Shown piece after piece: positions 1 through 8,303 of a stretch of DNA of 64,000 bases; position 1 is the first letter of the stretch; every line of letters starts with the position of its first letter. The stretch spans positions 88,257 to 152,256 of the forward strand of contig CACSIO010000056.1 of the NCBI GenBank assembly GCA_902705865.1, written 5' to 3'. Both the position numbers and the translations under genes were made by a program. The notes under the pieces are model-generated. The model had not been told where the DNA came from, did no database searches, and saw only the letters and a program-made list of their open reading frames with translations. This stretch comes from BD1-7 clade bacterium (GTDB taxonomy: Bacteria > Pseudomonadota > Gammaproteobacteria > Pseudomonadales > DT-91).

Positions 1-1044
1 AACAGCGGACGTCAGCCCGCAGCTTTGTTTGATGCGATTGCTGCTTATGCTATGAATATCGAAAACCCAGCTGCATTGACTGATGCAGTTGAGCGTATTG
101 CGCAAAAACATACCAGCTTTAATGTGCAACCTGCGCAGTATGCTGTCGTCGGCCATCATCTCATTGAAACTCTGCGTGAGCTGGCGGGTGATGCCTTCAC
201 TCATGATGTGGAAGAAGCTTGGACTACCGCATACGGTGTACTGGCCGATATATTTATCAAACGTGAACAAAGCCTGTACCAAGAAAATGCAGACAAAAAA
301 GGCGGTTGGACTGGCGAACGCCGTTTTCGTGTGGTTTCTGCACGCCGTGAGTCAGCGTTGGTGAATAGTTTTGAATTAGAACCCGTCGACGGAGAGTCGG
401 TGATTGCACATAAACCTGGGCAATATCTGGGGTTGCGTTTGTCGATGCCCGAGCATGAATGGCTGGAAGTGCGTCAGTATTCGTTGTCAGGATTACCAAA
501 TAATAAGCATTACCGGATATCCGTTAAGCGAGAAGCCAATGAGGTTCCGGGTATTGTTTCAAACTTCCTGCATGATCAACTGCGAGTTGGTGATGAAATT
601 GAAGCCTATGCGCCTGCCGGTGACTTTTATCTAAAACCCTCTAACGCTGAGGTAGTATTGATTAGTGCTGGTGTTGGCTTGACCCCCATGCAATCAATGT
701 TAGAGCAGTTAAACGCTGATCAACATTCGTTGCCGGTGGTGTACTTGCACGCTTGCCAAGATGCTGATCAACATTCGTTTGGTGATCGTGTTACCGAATT
801 ATCAACCTTGATGAATCTAACAACACATACCTGGTATGAAAACGATACGAGCCAAAGCAGCAATGCCCATAAGGGTGTGATGGACCTGCAGGCGGTGGCT
901 GATGATATCCCGGTCGAAAAGGGAGAATTTTATCTATGTGGCCCGATCGCGTTTATGCAATTTGCCAAAAAGCAATTGCTTGATTTGGGCGTCGATGATG
1001 GTCGAATTCACTATGAGGTGTTTGGCCCGCATGACCAATTTTAA
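1..1044 (+). CDS. hmp: Flavohemoglobin (nitric oxide dioxygenase), 5'-truncated by the window
   Basis: Oxidises NO to nitrate in the cytoplasm using O2 and NAD(P)H. The reading frame is open from base 1, so the true start lies upstream; about 48 N-terminal residues are missing compared with the usual ~396. The visible part begins inside the globin domain (SGRQPAALFDAIAAYA) and keeps the proximal-His region KHTSF and the globin end AWTTAYGVLADIF. It then runs into the ferredoxin-reductase-like module, with the FAD motif RQYSLS, the NAD-binding motif SAGVGLTPMQSML, and the typical C-terminus YLCGPIAFMQF ending in HYEVFGPH. It converges on norR, the NO-responsive regulator, which supports an NO-detoxification role. 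Its own promoter is outside the window. Very secure by family similarity. Confidence 0.97.
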   Translation, partial: NSGRQPAALFDAIAAYAMNIENPAALTDAVERIAQKHTSFNVQPAQYAVVGHHLIETLRELAGDAFTHDVEEAWTTAYGVLADIFIKREQSLYQENADKKGGWTGERRFRVVSARRESALVNSFELEPVDGESVIAHKPGQYLGLRLSMPEHEWLEVRQYSLSGLPNNKHYRISVKREANEVPGIVSNFLHDQLRVGDEIEAYAPAGDFYLKPSNAEVVLISAGVGLTPMQSMLEQLNADQHSLPVVYLHACQDADQHSFGDRVTELSTLMNLTTHTWYENDTSQSSNAHKGVMDLQAVADDIPVEKGEFYLCGPIAFMQFAKKQLLDLGVDDGRIHYEVFGPHDQF

Positions 1045-1085
1045 CGCTGCCTTGATTCGGGCGGTGTAAACCGAGTGCTACCCTT

Positions 1086-1110
1086 AGGCCATGGATGGCC
1101 TTTCTTCTTT
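1086..1110 (+). terminator. Rho-independent terminator after hmp
   Basis: A 6-bp perfect stem (AGGCCA / TGGCCT) with a 4-base loop is followed by a T-rich tract (TTCTTCTTT). It lies 42 bp after the hmp stop codon. Confidence 0.65.
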
Positions 1111-1118
1111 CAAAATCG

Positions 1119-1142
1119 TTCTTCTCTTCTTCTCTTCTTCTC
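1119..1142. repeat. Three tandem copies of TTCTTCTC
   Basis: Three exact 8-bp units lie back to back between the convergent ends of hmp and norR, making a pure pyrimidine tract on the plus strand. Copy number could vary between strains. No coding role is visible. Confidence 0.8.
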
Positions 1143-1169
1143 TCGCCTTGCGGTATTTATTCCTGCTAG

Positions 1170-2771
1170 TTAATCGTCTTCCGAATTATTTTTGTCCGAT
1201 GCTTCAGCCGTCACCGTTTTTTTAATGCTGACACCAAGACGTTTAGCTAACCGATTCAGGTTACCGCGATCGGTTTGGAGTTGCCGGGCAGCGCTGGCCC
1301 AGCTGCCATCACTAACGTCCAGCGCCTGTTGTACCAGTCGTCGCTGATAATTCTCAGTGGCTTCGCGCAAAGAAATCCCAGTAGGTATAACTTCAGGTAT
1401 TGCTTCCGGTGTTGATATGGCGGGTTGGTTTCGCAAGTGTTCAACATCACTGGCCTCGATGACCATGATTGGCGGTTGTTCACCTTGACCGGTTGTACGG
1501 GTATATCGGGCACGGGCTTTGAGTGAGGCGCGGCGAATGATGTGTTCGAGCTCACGAATATTCCCCGGCCACTGGTAAGCTTGAAGAATCTCCAGTGTTT
1601 TATCATCAATCGTTAGATTACTGATGCCTAAGTTACGGCGTACTTGTTCAGCGAAATAACCGGACAACAATGCGATATCTCCGGCCCGATCACGCAAGGG
1701 TGGTACGGAAATCGGGTAGACGCTCAAGCGATGATAGAGGTCGGCGCGAAATCGACCTTCGGCAACTTCTCGTTCTAACTCCCGGTTAGTCGCGGCGAGT
1801 ACTCTGACATTGACCTTTTCAACGGTGTCTTGGCCAACCGGCTGAATTTCCTGATTTTGCAGTACGCGCAGTAAGGTGCTTTGAATCCCCAGCGGCAGCT
1901 CGCCGATTTCATCGAGGAATAGGGTACCGCCATCCGCCAGTGAAAATTTACCGGCTCGGTTCCGGTCTGCACCGGTGAACGCACCTTTGAGATGACCAAA
2001 TAATTCACTTTCGACCAGTTGTTCAGGAATCGCCGCACAGTTGACGTAAACCATGCGTGCATCGCTTCGGCCGGAGTGGTTGTGGATCATTCGGGCGACT
2101 AACTCTTTACCAACGCCGGTTTCACCTTCAATTAAAACGGTGTAGTCCGACGTCGCAACAACATCAATTTCTTGCCGCAACCGTTTTACTTGCGGGCTTT
2201 GGCCAATCATCTCGTCAATTTCACTGCCTTTTTTGAGCGCCCCCGGATGATGTTCGCGCCGGTGGTCTTCCAGTGTTTGAATCAAGATGGCGGTATTCAA
2301 TGTGGCTGCCGCCATGGCACTGATGATGTCGAGGGTGCGCTCGGGAATACGTTTGAATGCTTCTGACTCAAGGCTGTCGAGGGTCAATACACCAAAAAGC
2401 TCATCGTCATCATACAAGGGGATACCCATGCATGAATGCACACGAATATTGGGCGCACCGGCGATGATGCCATCGTAGGGGTCGGGGAGTTTGCAATCGG
2501 CAGGAAAATCCAGCGGCCCCTTTGATTGGCAAATTTGCCGAAAGCGGGGTTGGTCATCGATGTCAAAGCGCCGCCCCATGGCTTCGTCGATAAGCCCGTG
2601 ATGGGCCAGCGGAATCAGCTTGCGGCCGTGCAAACGCAGCAATACCACGGCATCACAGCCGATGGCCATACGCACATTCGTAATCAACCGATCAAAGCGG
2701 TCGGGCTCTCGCAAGCTGTTGGCCATATCGATGGCCAGTTCGATCAGGTTGTCGTCAGTTGGATGAGACAT
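1170..2771 (-). CDS. norR: NO-responsive sigma-54-dependent activator NorR
   Basis: 533 aa. The N-terminal GAF domain (about residues 20-170) keeps the NO-sensing region known from E. coli NorR, including the LPDPYDG stretch and the Cys in VHSCMGIPL. The central AAA+ domain has Walker A GETGVGKE, the sigma-54 contact motif GAFTGA and Walker [12 protein letters not shown]. The C-terminal Fis-type HTH ends in [23 protein letters not shown]. In this family NO binds a non-haem iron in GAF, which relieves repression of the ATPase. It is divergent from nnrS with NorR-type sites in the gap and convergent with hmp, so both are plausible targets. Only the nnrS-side promoter can be seen here. Confidence 0.95.
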   Translation of the reverse strand: MSHPTDDNLIELAIDMANSLREPDRFDRLITNVRMAIGCDAVVLLRLHGRKLIPLAHHGLIDEAMGRRFDIDDQPRFRQICQSKGPLDFPADCKLPDPYDGIIAGAPNIRVHSCMGIPLYDDDELFGVLTLDSLESEAFKRIPERTLDIISAMAAATLNTAILIQTLEDHRREHHPGALKKGSEIDEMIGQSPQVKRLRQEIDVVATSDYTVLIEGETGVGKELVARMIHNHSGRSDARMVYVNCAAIPEQLVESELFGHLKGAFTGADRNRAGKFSLADGGTLFLDEIGELPLGIQSTLLRVLQNQEIQPVGQDTVEKVNVRVLAATNRELEREVAEGRFRADLYHRLSVYPISVPPLRDRAGDIALLSGYFAEQVRRNLGISNLTIDDKTLEILQAYQWPGNIRELEHIIRRASLKARARYTRTTGQGEQPPIMVIEASDVEHLRNQPAISTPEAIPEVIPTGISLREATENYQRRLVQQALDVSDGSWASAARQLQTDRGNLNRLAKRLGVSIKKTVTAEASDKNNSEDD

Positions 2772-2803
2772 AAGTAGATATCTTTATAGGGGGTCCGTGT
2801 GGT

Positions 2804-2858
2804 GTAAAAAGCACGTTCGTGTCATTCAGACACTTTTTGTATGGGTGTCATTTTGACA
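2804..2858. promoter_or_regulatory. Three NorR-type enhancer sites between norR and nnrS
   Basis: Three GT-N7-AC elements are spaced across 55 bp: 2804-2814 (weak), 2821-2831 (inside the perfect inverted repeat GTGTC-N5-GACAC, 2819-2833), and 2847-2857 (GTCA-TTT-TGAC inside TGTCA-TTT-TGACA, 2846-2858). E. coli NorR binds three such sites upstream of norVW, so number and form both fit. They lie 55-120 bp upstream of the -24/-12 promoter. Confidence 0.75.
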
Positions 2859-2912
2859 ACCGCAATGAGCATTGATCCCTTAAGTGCCCATAAAACCTGA
2901 TTTTGATCGATC

Positions 2913-2937
2913 TGGTACGCAACTTGATACACATCAG
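2913..2937 (+). promoter_or_regulatory. Candidate sigma-54 promoter overlapping an FNR/Dnr-like box, upstream of nnrS
   Basis: TGGTAC-N5-TTGAT at 2913-2928 matches the -24/-12 pattern, with GG conserved but the -12 GC changed to GA. The same bases begin TTGAT-ACAC-ATCAG (2924-2937), a 9/10 match to the FNR/Dnr consensus TTGAT-N4-ATCAA. The nnrS start is 58 bp downstream. Either reading is possible. The NorR sites upstream favour the sigma-54 reading, and an FNR-type protein bound here would block or replace it. Confidence 0.55.
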
Positions 2938-2995
2938 GTAACAGCTTCTTGCTACATAGGTAGTTTGAGGCGATTTTCTTAAAGAGGTTTTATTT

Positions 2996-4216
2996 ATGTA
3001 CCCTCTCGCTGATGAATCATTACAACGACACTATTTCCAGCATCCTTTTTGGCAGGCCGCATTCCGCCCAGGCTTTTTAATGGCGGCGTTATGGTCAATT
3101 ATTACGCAATTTATCTGGCTTTACCGCCTCACCGGGCAGCCGCTGTTTATCAATCATTCGATAATCAGCCCGTGGGCTTGGTATATGCACGAATTTCTGT
3201 TTGGCTTTATCGGTACCGTTGCGGTGAGCTTTTTACTGACTATCAGTGAACAAGGGCAGAAGGTTCGCAAAATGAGTGGGCCGATATTGGTCGTTTTCTT
3301 CGGGTTATGGCTTGTTAGCCGGATCGCGTTTTTGGTTCCGATGAAGGGCGGTATCGAGGTTGCGGCAGTAACTACTTTGCTGTGGTGGTCAATTGGGATC
3401 TTTATGTTTTGGCGCGCTGTTGAGCGTTCGGGTAATCATAGTCAGCGGGTGTTTGTTCCGATTCTCATTTGCTTGATGCTGTTAGATTTGGGCATGTTCG
3501 CCATGATTATTCAGCGGATGGAGCATTTAACCTCGGTTTGCAGCGGTGCGGGTGTATTGACGATTGGTTTAATGATCAGCGTTGCAGCGGGTTGGTTGAT
3601 GCCCAAATTGACGGCTCAGCGCATCGATGATTATGAGGATATGAGCCCTGAATGGCTTAGCCCTTTGTTGTTTCTTCTGAGCGTGGGCAGCATTGCACTG
3701 TATATCTTGAATAATTTTTGGTCGCTAGGTATCACAGTTGCGCCGTTAATTTTGGCGGCGGGCGTTGTACATCTAATTCGCCAGTTGTTCTGGCTGCGCG
3801 AAGAGGTGTTGAGCGATCCGTTATTGTGGTCACTGCATTTAGGCAACGCCATGCTCGGCATCGGTTTGGTGCTGATGGGATTGAGCTTTTTCATTCCAGC
3901 ATTACATATGAACCTCGCCTTGCATGTGATTGCTCTCGGTAGTGCCGGTGCGATGATTATGTCGATGATGAGCCGAGTGACCCTGGTGTATACGGGCCGA
4001 AGCCAGCAGGTATCTTGGTTAATGTCGCTGGCATTTTCGTTGACCTTTTTCTCTGCATTGGCTCGCTTGCTTCTGACGTTACTCAATCAACCTTTTGCCG
4101 CATGGACAGTCAGTGGCGTTAGCTGGATCATCGCTTACGGTTTGTTTCTGGTGTGTTTTTTACCCGCGTTGTTATCTTCTCGGGTTGATGAAGAAGGGCA
4201 GCTCGAAATGGCTTAA
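2996..4216 (+). CDS. nnrS: NnrS family membrane protein
   Basis: 406 aa, about 12 hydrophobic segments. The N-terminus HPFWQAAFRPGFLMAALW and the following WYMHEFLFGFIGTVAVSFLLT match the family's HPF...FRP and HEMLFGF signatures. NnrS proteins are haem- and copper-binding inner membrane proteins that protect cells against NO stress; their exact chemistry is unsettled. AGAGG lies about 10 bp before the ATG. It is divergent from norR behind NorR-type sites, so NO induction is expected. Its last 4 bases overlap the convergent MFS gene. Confidence 0.93.
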   Translation: MYPLADESLQRHYFQHPFWQAAFRPGFLMAALWSIITQFIWLYRLTGQPLFINHSIISPWAWYMHEFLFGFIGTVAVSFLLTISEQGQKVRKMSGPILVVFFGLWLVSRIAFLVPMKGGIEVAAVTTLLWWSIGIFMFWRAVERSGNHSQRVFVPILICLMLLDLGMFAMIIQRMEHLTSVCSGAGVLTIGLMISVAAGWLMPKLTAQRIDDYEDMSPEWLSPLLFLLSVGSIALYILNNFWSLGITVAPLILAAGVVHLIRQLFWLREEVLSDPLLWSLHLGNAMLGIGLVLMGLSFFIPALHMNLALHVIALGSAGAMIMSMMSRVTLVYTGRSQQVSWLMSLAFSLTFFSALARLLLTLLNQPFAAWTVSGVSWIIAYGLFLVCFLPALLSSRVDEEGQLEMA

Positions 4217-5376
4217 TGATAATAGCGCTTGGCATTTCGCAGTCGAATAGCTAGGCACAGAGCAATAACAAGGCCGCCCATCGATAATATTGCCCCGACC
4301 AGTTCGGGGCTTTTGTCTGTATAGCCCATCGCAATTGGGATGCCGCCAAAGAATGCGCCCATCGCATTGGCGACGTTATAACTGGCTTGAATCATGGCCG
4401 ACCCAAGCAAACGTGCATCGCCGGATAAACGAATAATCAAAACCTGAATCGGTGCAGCCATACCCAGTGATGTGGCTCCGGCGAAAAATGTCATGATTAC
4501 AGCCGGCACAGGGTGGCTGACGGTAAAGTAGATAATGATCCAGCAAGCGGTCATGCACGTTAGCATGATCACGATGGTTTTGATCGCGCCGATACGATCA
4601 GCAAGCCGGCCGCCGAGTAAGTTGCCGGCAACCATCCCCATGCCCGCAACGCACATCATGTAAGGAATCGCGCTTTTAGGAAAATGCGTGACGGTAATCA
4701 GCAGCGGTGCAAGGTAGCTGCCAAAGGCAAAAAAACCGGCATAGCCCACTGTGATCAAACCAAACGCAAGCCAAGCATCCAGTTGTTTGAATAGGTTCAG
4801 ATTGGCGCCGAGGGTGTTGCCTTTTTCTTTCGGAATAGCCGGCACCCAGATACTGATGCTAATCATGGTCACCAGTCCTACGAGTGCGACCAGTGCATAA
4901 CTGCCACGCCACGACATTGTATTGCCAACCCATGTCACCAGCGGTACACCTACTAAATTAGCCACCGCAAAACCACCAAATAGTAGGGCGACGGTTTGGG
5001 ATTCTTTACCCTTGATTGCCAGTTGGTTGGCGACAACCGATGCAACGCCAAAAAAAGCACCATGTGGTAACCCGGCCATAAAACGTGACACCAGTAGGGT
5101 GTCGTAAGATGTTGCAAACGCCGATAAAAGGTTGAAAACCGTGAACATCAACATGAGCACTATCAGCAGCGCTTTTGGGGGGTATCGGCCGCCAAAAATG
5201 ATCAGTAGGGGGGAGCCAACGACCACGCCCAGTGCATAGCTGACGATAAAATATCCGGTCGCGGCAACGGAGATATTCAGGGCGCTGGAAATATCCGGAA
5301 AGATACCCATGGTGGCAAATTCGGCAAGACCAATACCGAGCCCTCCTGCTGCCAGGGCCAAAACACTTTTTTGCAT
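4213..5376 (-). CDS. MFS exporter of the AraJ/YdhP (DHA1) type
   Basis: 387 aa with about 12 transmembrane segments. The N-terminus (GLAEFATMGIFPDI, SYALGVVVGSPL) and the segment GLPHGAFFGVASVVANQLA are typical of the AraJ/YdhP branch of drug:H+ antiporters. The substrate cannot be told from sequence. GAGG lies about 10 bp before the ATG. The gene converges on nnrS with a 4-bp overlap of coding ends, and the upstream 315 bp is shared with the divergent efflux operon. Confidence 0.88.
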   Translation of the reverse strand: MQKSVLALAAGGLGIGLAEFATMGIFPDISSALNISVAATGYFIVSYALGVVVGSPLLIIFGGRYPPKALLIVLMLMFTVFNLLSAFATSYDTLLVSRFMAGLPHGAFFGVASVVANQLAIKGKESQTVALLFGGFAVANLVGVPLVTWVGNTMSWRGSYALVALVGLVTMISISIWVPAIPKEKGNTLGANLNLFKQLDAWLAFGLITVGYAGFFAFGSYLAPLLITVTHFPKSAIPYMMCVAGMGMVAGNLLGGRLADRIGAIKTIVIMLTCMTACWIIIYFTVSHPVPAVIMTFFAGATSLGMAAPIQVLIIRLSGDARLLGSAMIQASYNVANAMGAFFGGIPIAMGYTDKSPELVGAILSMGGLVIALCLAIRLRNAKRYYH

Positions 5377-5615
5377 AAACCGTTAAACCTCATGCATTCG
5401 AATAGCACCACAATCAGGAAATAAAAACATCGTTGGTGATGGATATTGGGTATCAGGCTGGCTCCAAACGATATCCAGAGATCGTTAAGCAGTGGCAACA
5501 ACCGGCATTGATGAAACGATAGCAGATCGGCCTAGATGTGGCGGATTCGGGTAGCGATGACGGCTTTTTTTGTGTGGTAATCGCGTCAAACTCCATCAAT
5601 GCCGATGGGCGGTAT

Positions 5616-5648
5616 ATCGGCGCCGATACCGTTAACCACCCGTTAACC
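5616..5648. promoter_or_regulatory. Palindrome and 11-bp-spaced direct repeat upstream of the efflux operon
   Basis: The 315-bp gap 5377-5691 holds a perfect 12-bp palindrome ATCGGCGCCGAT (5616-5627) and two copies of GTTAACC starting 11 bp apart (5631 and 5642). Direct repeats one helical turn apart are the usual binding pattern of OmpR-type response regulators, and one is encoded in this operon. They lie 44-76 bp before the first start codon. No gene was seen in the gap. Confidence 0.5.
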
Positions 5649-5691
5649 CGCGCCACGTTATCATGCTGCCAATATTTTCCGGAGCAGGACG

Positions 5692-7107
5692 ATGTATTCT
5701 AATTTCCGCGATCCGAATCGATCGGCCAAGTGGCCAAAGCGTCTCACATTAGCCAGTTGGGTGTCAGTGGTGGCACTTTCTGCTGGTTGTGCGCAATTTG
5801 GTGATCAAACATTGGTCGATGACGCCAGTGCTGATCAGCAACAGGTGCAATCTTGGCAATACGAGCAAAACACCGATGGAGACAATGCACCGGTAGAGTC
5901 TGTCAGTTATCTCACCGATCTTGTACACAACCCAGCCCTTATCGATCTGGTCATCGAGGGGTTAAACAACAGCCCGGATCTTAAACAAACTGCGTTGGCA
6001 TTGAAGATTGTTTATCGGCAAAGCACTTCAGCCAATGCTGATCGTCTGCCTGAAGTGAGTGCTGGATTCTCCGCCAATGTTCAAGATCAAGCGGATGTCT
6101 ATACCACGAGTGTTAACGTCAGCTGGGAGTTAGATCTGTGGGGCAAAATCAATGACGGTGTATTAGCCGCAGAAGCCGATGTCACCGTGGCAGCTGCGAA
6201 TCTGGAAGCCGCACGTAATACGCTGGCGGCAAATATCATGCGTGGTTGGTTAAACCAAGTATTGCAAACCAACCGAATCGCGATTGAAACCGAGCGGTTG
6301 AAAGTATTGGAACGAAACGAAACCGTGATTCGCCAACGTTATCACAAAGGTTTAGGAACGTTAGAAGATCTTGATACAGCACGATCATCATCGGCTCAAA
6401 GTCGCTCGCGCCTGGTTGGTTATCGAGAAACTCTTGCGCAGCAAGAGCGCGCATTGCGGCAAATCGTTGGCAAGCTGGATGCTAATATTCCGACGTTGGA
6501 ACAATCTGCATTACCATCTGTGATTCAGCCGTTGGCTGGGCTACCAGAACAAACTCTAGCAGGCCGCCCAGATTTGCAGGCCGCTTACCACACCATCTCG
6601 GCATCACAATACCGCACCAGTGTTGCGTATAAATCATTGCTGCCTTCGTTCAGTTTGTCTGCCGGGTTAATCGACTCCGGCAGTTCTCCGGGTGCCGATT
6701 TGTTGTCATCCAGTGCTTGGAATCTACTCGGCAACCTGACCCAGCCATTGTTTCAGGGCGGGCGTTTAAAAGCCCAGGCTGAAATCGCTGGGTTTGAAGC
6801 AGAACAAGCCTACTGGGCGTATCGACAAAATCTGCTGACGGCGGTGAGAGAGGTCAACGATGCGTTAGGCCTTGAAGTGTCGCTGACAGCGCAAGAGCAG
6901 CATCTGTCAGACGCCTACAAAAGTGCATTGCGCAGTGCGACAACCTACGAAAATCGCTATCGCAACGGACTCGCCAATATCATCGATCTTCTCACTGTGC
7001 AGCAGCGCACCTTTGATTTGCAGGAAGCATACCTACAAGCCACGTACGACCGGTTGATGAACCGTGTTGACCTTGGGTTATCACTCGGTCTTGGAATAAA
7101 AACATGA
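5692..7107 (+). CDS. Outer membrane efflux lipoprotein (TolC/NodT family)
   Basis: 471 aa. A signal peptide ends in the lipobox LSAGC (Cys33), so the mature protein is probably lipid-anchored. Two OEP repeats follow (about residues 70-260 and 285-465), with SWELDLWGKINDGVLAAEADV in the first and NLTQPLFQGGRLKAQAE in the second, both standard for this family. It forms the outer membrane channel of a tripartite pump. First gene of a five-gene operon; its stop overlaps the adaptor start by 4 bp. Shine-Dalgarno GGAGCAGGA precedes the ATG. Confidence 0.93.
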   Translation: MYSNFRDPNRSAKWPKRLTLASWVSVVALSAGCAQFGDQTLVDDASADQQQVQSWQYEQNTDGDNAPVESVSYLTDLVHNPALIDLVIEGLNNSPDLKQTALALKIVYRQSTSANADRLPEVSAGFSANVQDQADVYTTSVNVSWELDLWGKINDGVLAAEADVTVAAANLEAARNTLAANIMRGWLNQVLQTNRIAIETERLKVLERNETVIRQRYHKGLGTLEDLDTARSSSAQSRSRLVGYRETLAQQERALRQIVGKLDANIPTLEQSALPSVIQPLAGLPEQTLAGRPDLQAAYHTISASQYRTSVAYKSLLPSFSLSAGLIDSGSSPGADLLSSSAWNLLGNLTQPLFQGGRLKAQAEIAGFEAEQAYWAYRQNLLTAVREVNDALGLEVSLTAQEQHLSDAYKSALRSATTYENRYRNGLANIIDLLTVQQRTFDLQEAYLQATYDRLMNRVDLGLSLGLGIKT

Positions 7108-8303
7108 AATACCTTAAAAGCCACTCGCGTGTATTGTTAGTTACCTTGGCGACCGGGGCCAGCATCTTCCTGGCGCTGGCGTTTAATGCCCAGCAGATTA
7201 AAGCGGCACAAAAGAAGCCGCCAGTGGTGCGTGAAGCGGTCTACCCAGATGTCGGTATTGCGGTGGTTCATCCTGGTGAATATCGGGCAGAAATCACGGC
7301 TTGGGGAGAGGCCAGTGCTGAACATACGCTGGCGTTAAAATCTGATGTAGTGGGGCGAATCGAGCAGTTATCAGAGCAGTTTAAAACCGGTAGTCGGGTT
7401 GATAAGGGTGATGTGCTGTTGCAAATTGATGCAACGGATTACCAAAAAGCCGTCGCCGATGCCAAGGCGCAGATGGCTGATGCCCAGTTGGCGTTGTATG
7501 AAGAAGAGCGGCAGAGCCAACAGGCTCTGGAAGAATGGCAGCAATCAGGATTTGAAGGCCAACCCACATCACCGCTGGTGTTGCGTAAACCCCAGCTCGC
7601 CAAAGCCCGCGCTGTGCTTGAACAAGCCAAGGCCAGCGTTGCTAAAGCCAATCGAGATCTCGCGTTAACACGTATTCGCGCGCCGTTTGATGGTGTTGTG
7701 GTGAGTCGTCTGGTTCAGCCCGGAGCATACGTTCAAACCGGTTCCGAACTGGGCAGTTTATACAGTCGCAGCAAGCTCGAAGTGTCGGTTTTGTTGTCGG
7801 ATCAACAATGGCAAATGCTGGATGTTGGCACCACGCAATACAATGGCGATATCGTTTTGTCGCGCGCGAACAGTAGCCATCAATGGCCAGCGACATTCGA
7901 TCGAGTTGAGCAACATACCCATTCAGACAACCGTCAGCGTGCGTTGATTGTCGCTGTCGATAAACCGTTAGAGCAGAACCCGCCGATACATCCGGGTGAT
8001 TTTTTTGAGATCACCGTTACTGGCCGTTCCATGGAAAAACTCTGGCGTCTGCCTGCCTCAGCGATTTCGCAAAACAATGATATTTGGTTAGTAACTGCCG
8101 ATAACACGCTGAAGGCATATGCCGGTCAACTGGCTTATCGTCAGGATCAATGGGTGTATCTGTACCCGCCGCAGACGGCTAACGATGAAGAAGAGCTTAC
8201 TGAGAATAAGCTCGCTGAGGCGCGTGTCGTTATACGCCCGTTGTCGAGTTACCTCGAAGGCATGCGCGTGAACCCCATTGTTGAAATGGGAGGTCAGCCA
8301 TGA
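7104..8303 (+). CDS. RND efflux periplasmic adaptor (HlyD/MFP family)
   Basis: 399 aa. One N-terminal membrane segment (about residues 9-28) is followed by the split lipoyl domain (VGRIEQLSEQFKTGSRVDKGDVLLQID, then LTRIRAPFDGVVVSRLVQPGAYV) with an alpha-helical hairpin between (about residues 113-185, rich in Ala, Gln and Glu). The beta-barrel and membrane-proximal domains come after. It links the pump to the outer membrane channel. It starts within the stop of the upstream gene and ends within the start of the pump gene (ATGA overlaps), so translation is probably coupled. Confidence 0.93.
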   Translation: MKYLKSHSRVLLVTLATGASIFLALAFNAQQIKAAQKKPPVVREAVYPDVGIAVVHPGEYRAEITAWGEASAEHTLALKSDVVGRIEQLSEQFKTGSRVDKGDVLLQIDATDYQKAVADAKAQMADAQLALYEEERQSQQALEEWQQSGFEGQPTSPLVLRKPQLAKARAVLEQAKASVAKANRDLALTRIRAPFDGVVVSRLVQPGAYVQTGSELGSLYSRSKLEVSVLLSDQQWQMLDVGTTQYNGDIVLSRANSSHQWPATFDRVEQHTHSDNRQRALIVAVDKPLEQNPPIHPGDFFEITVTGRSMEKLWRLPASAISQNNDIWLVTADNTLKAYAGQLAYRQDQWVYLYPPQTANDEEELTENKLAEARVVIRPLSSYLEGMRVNPIVEMGGQP

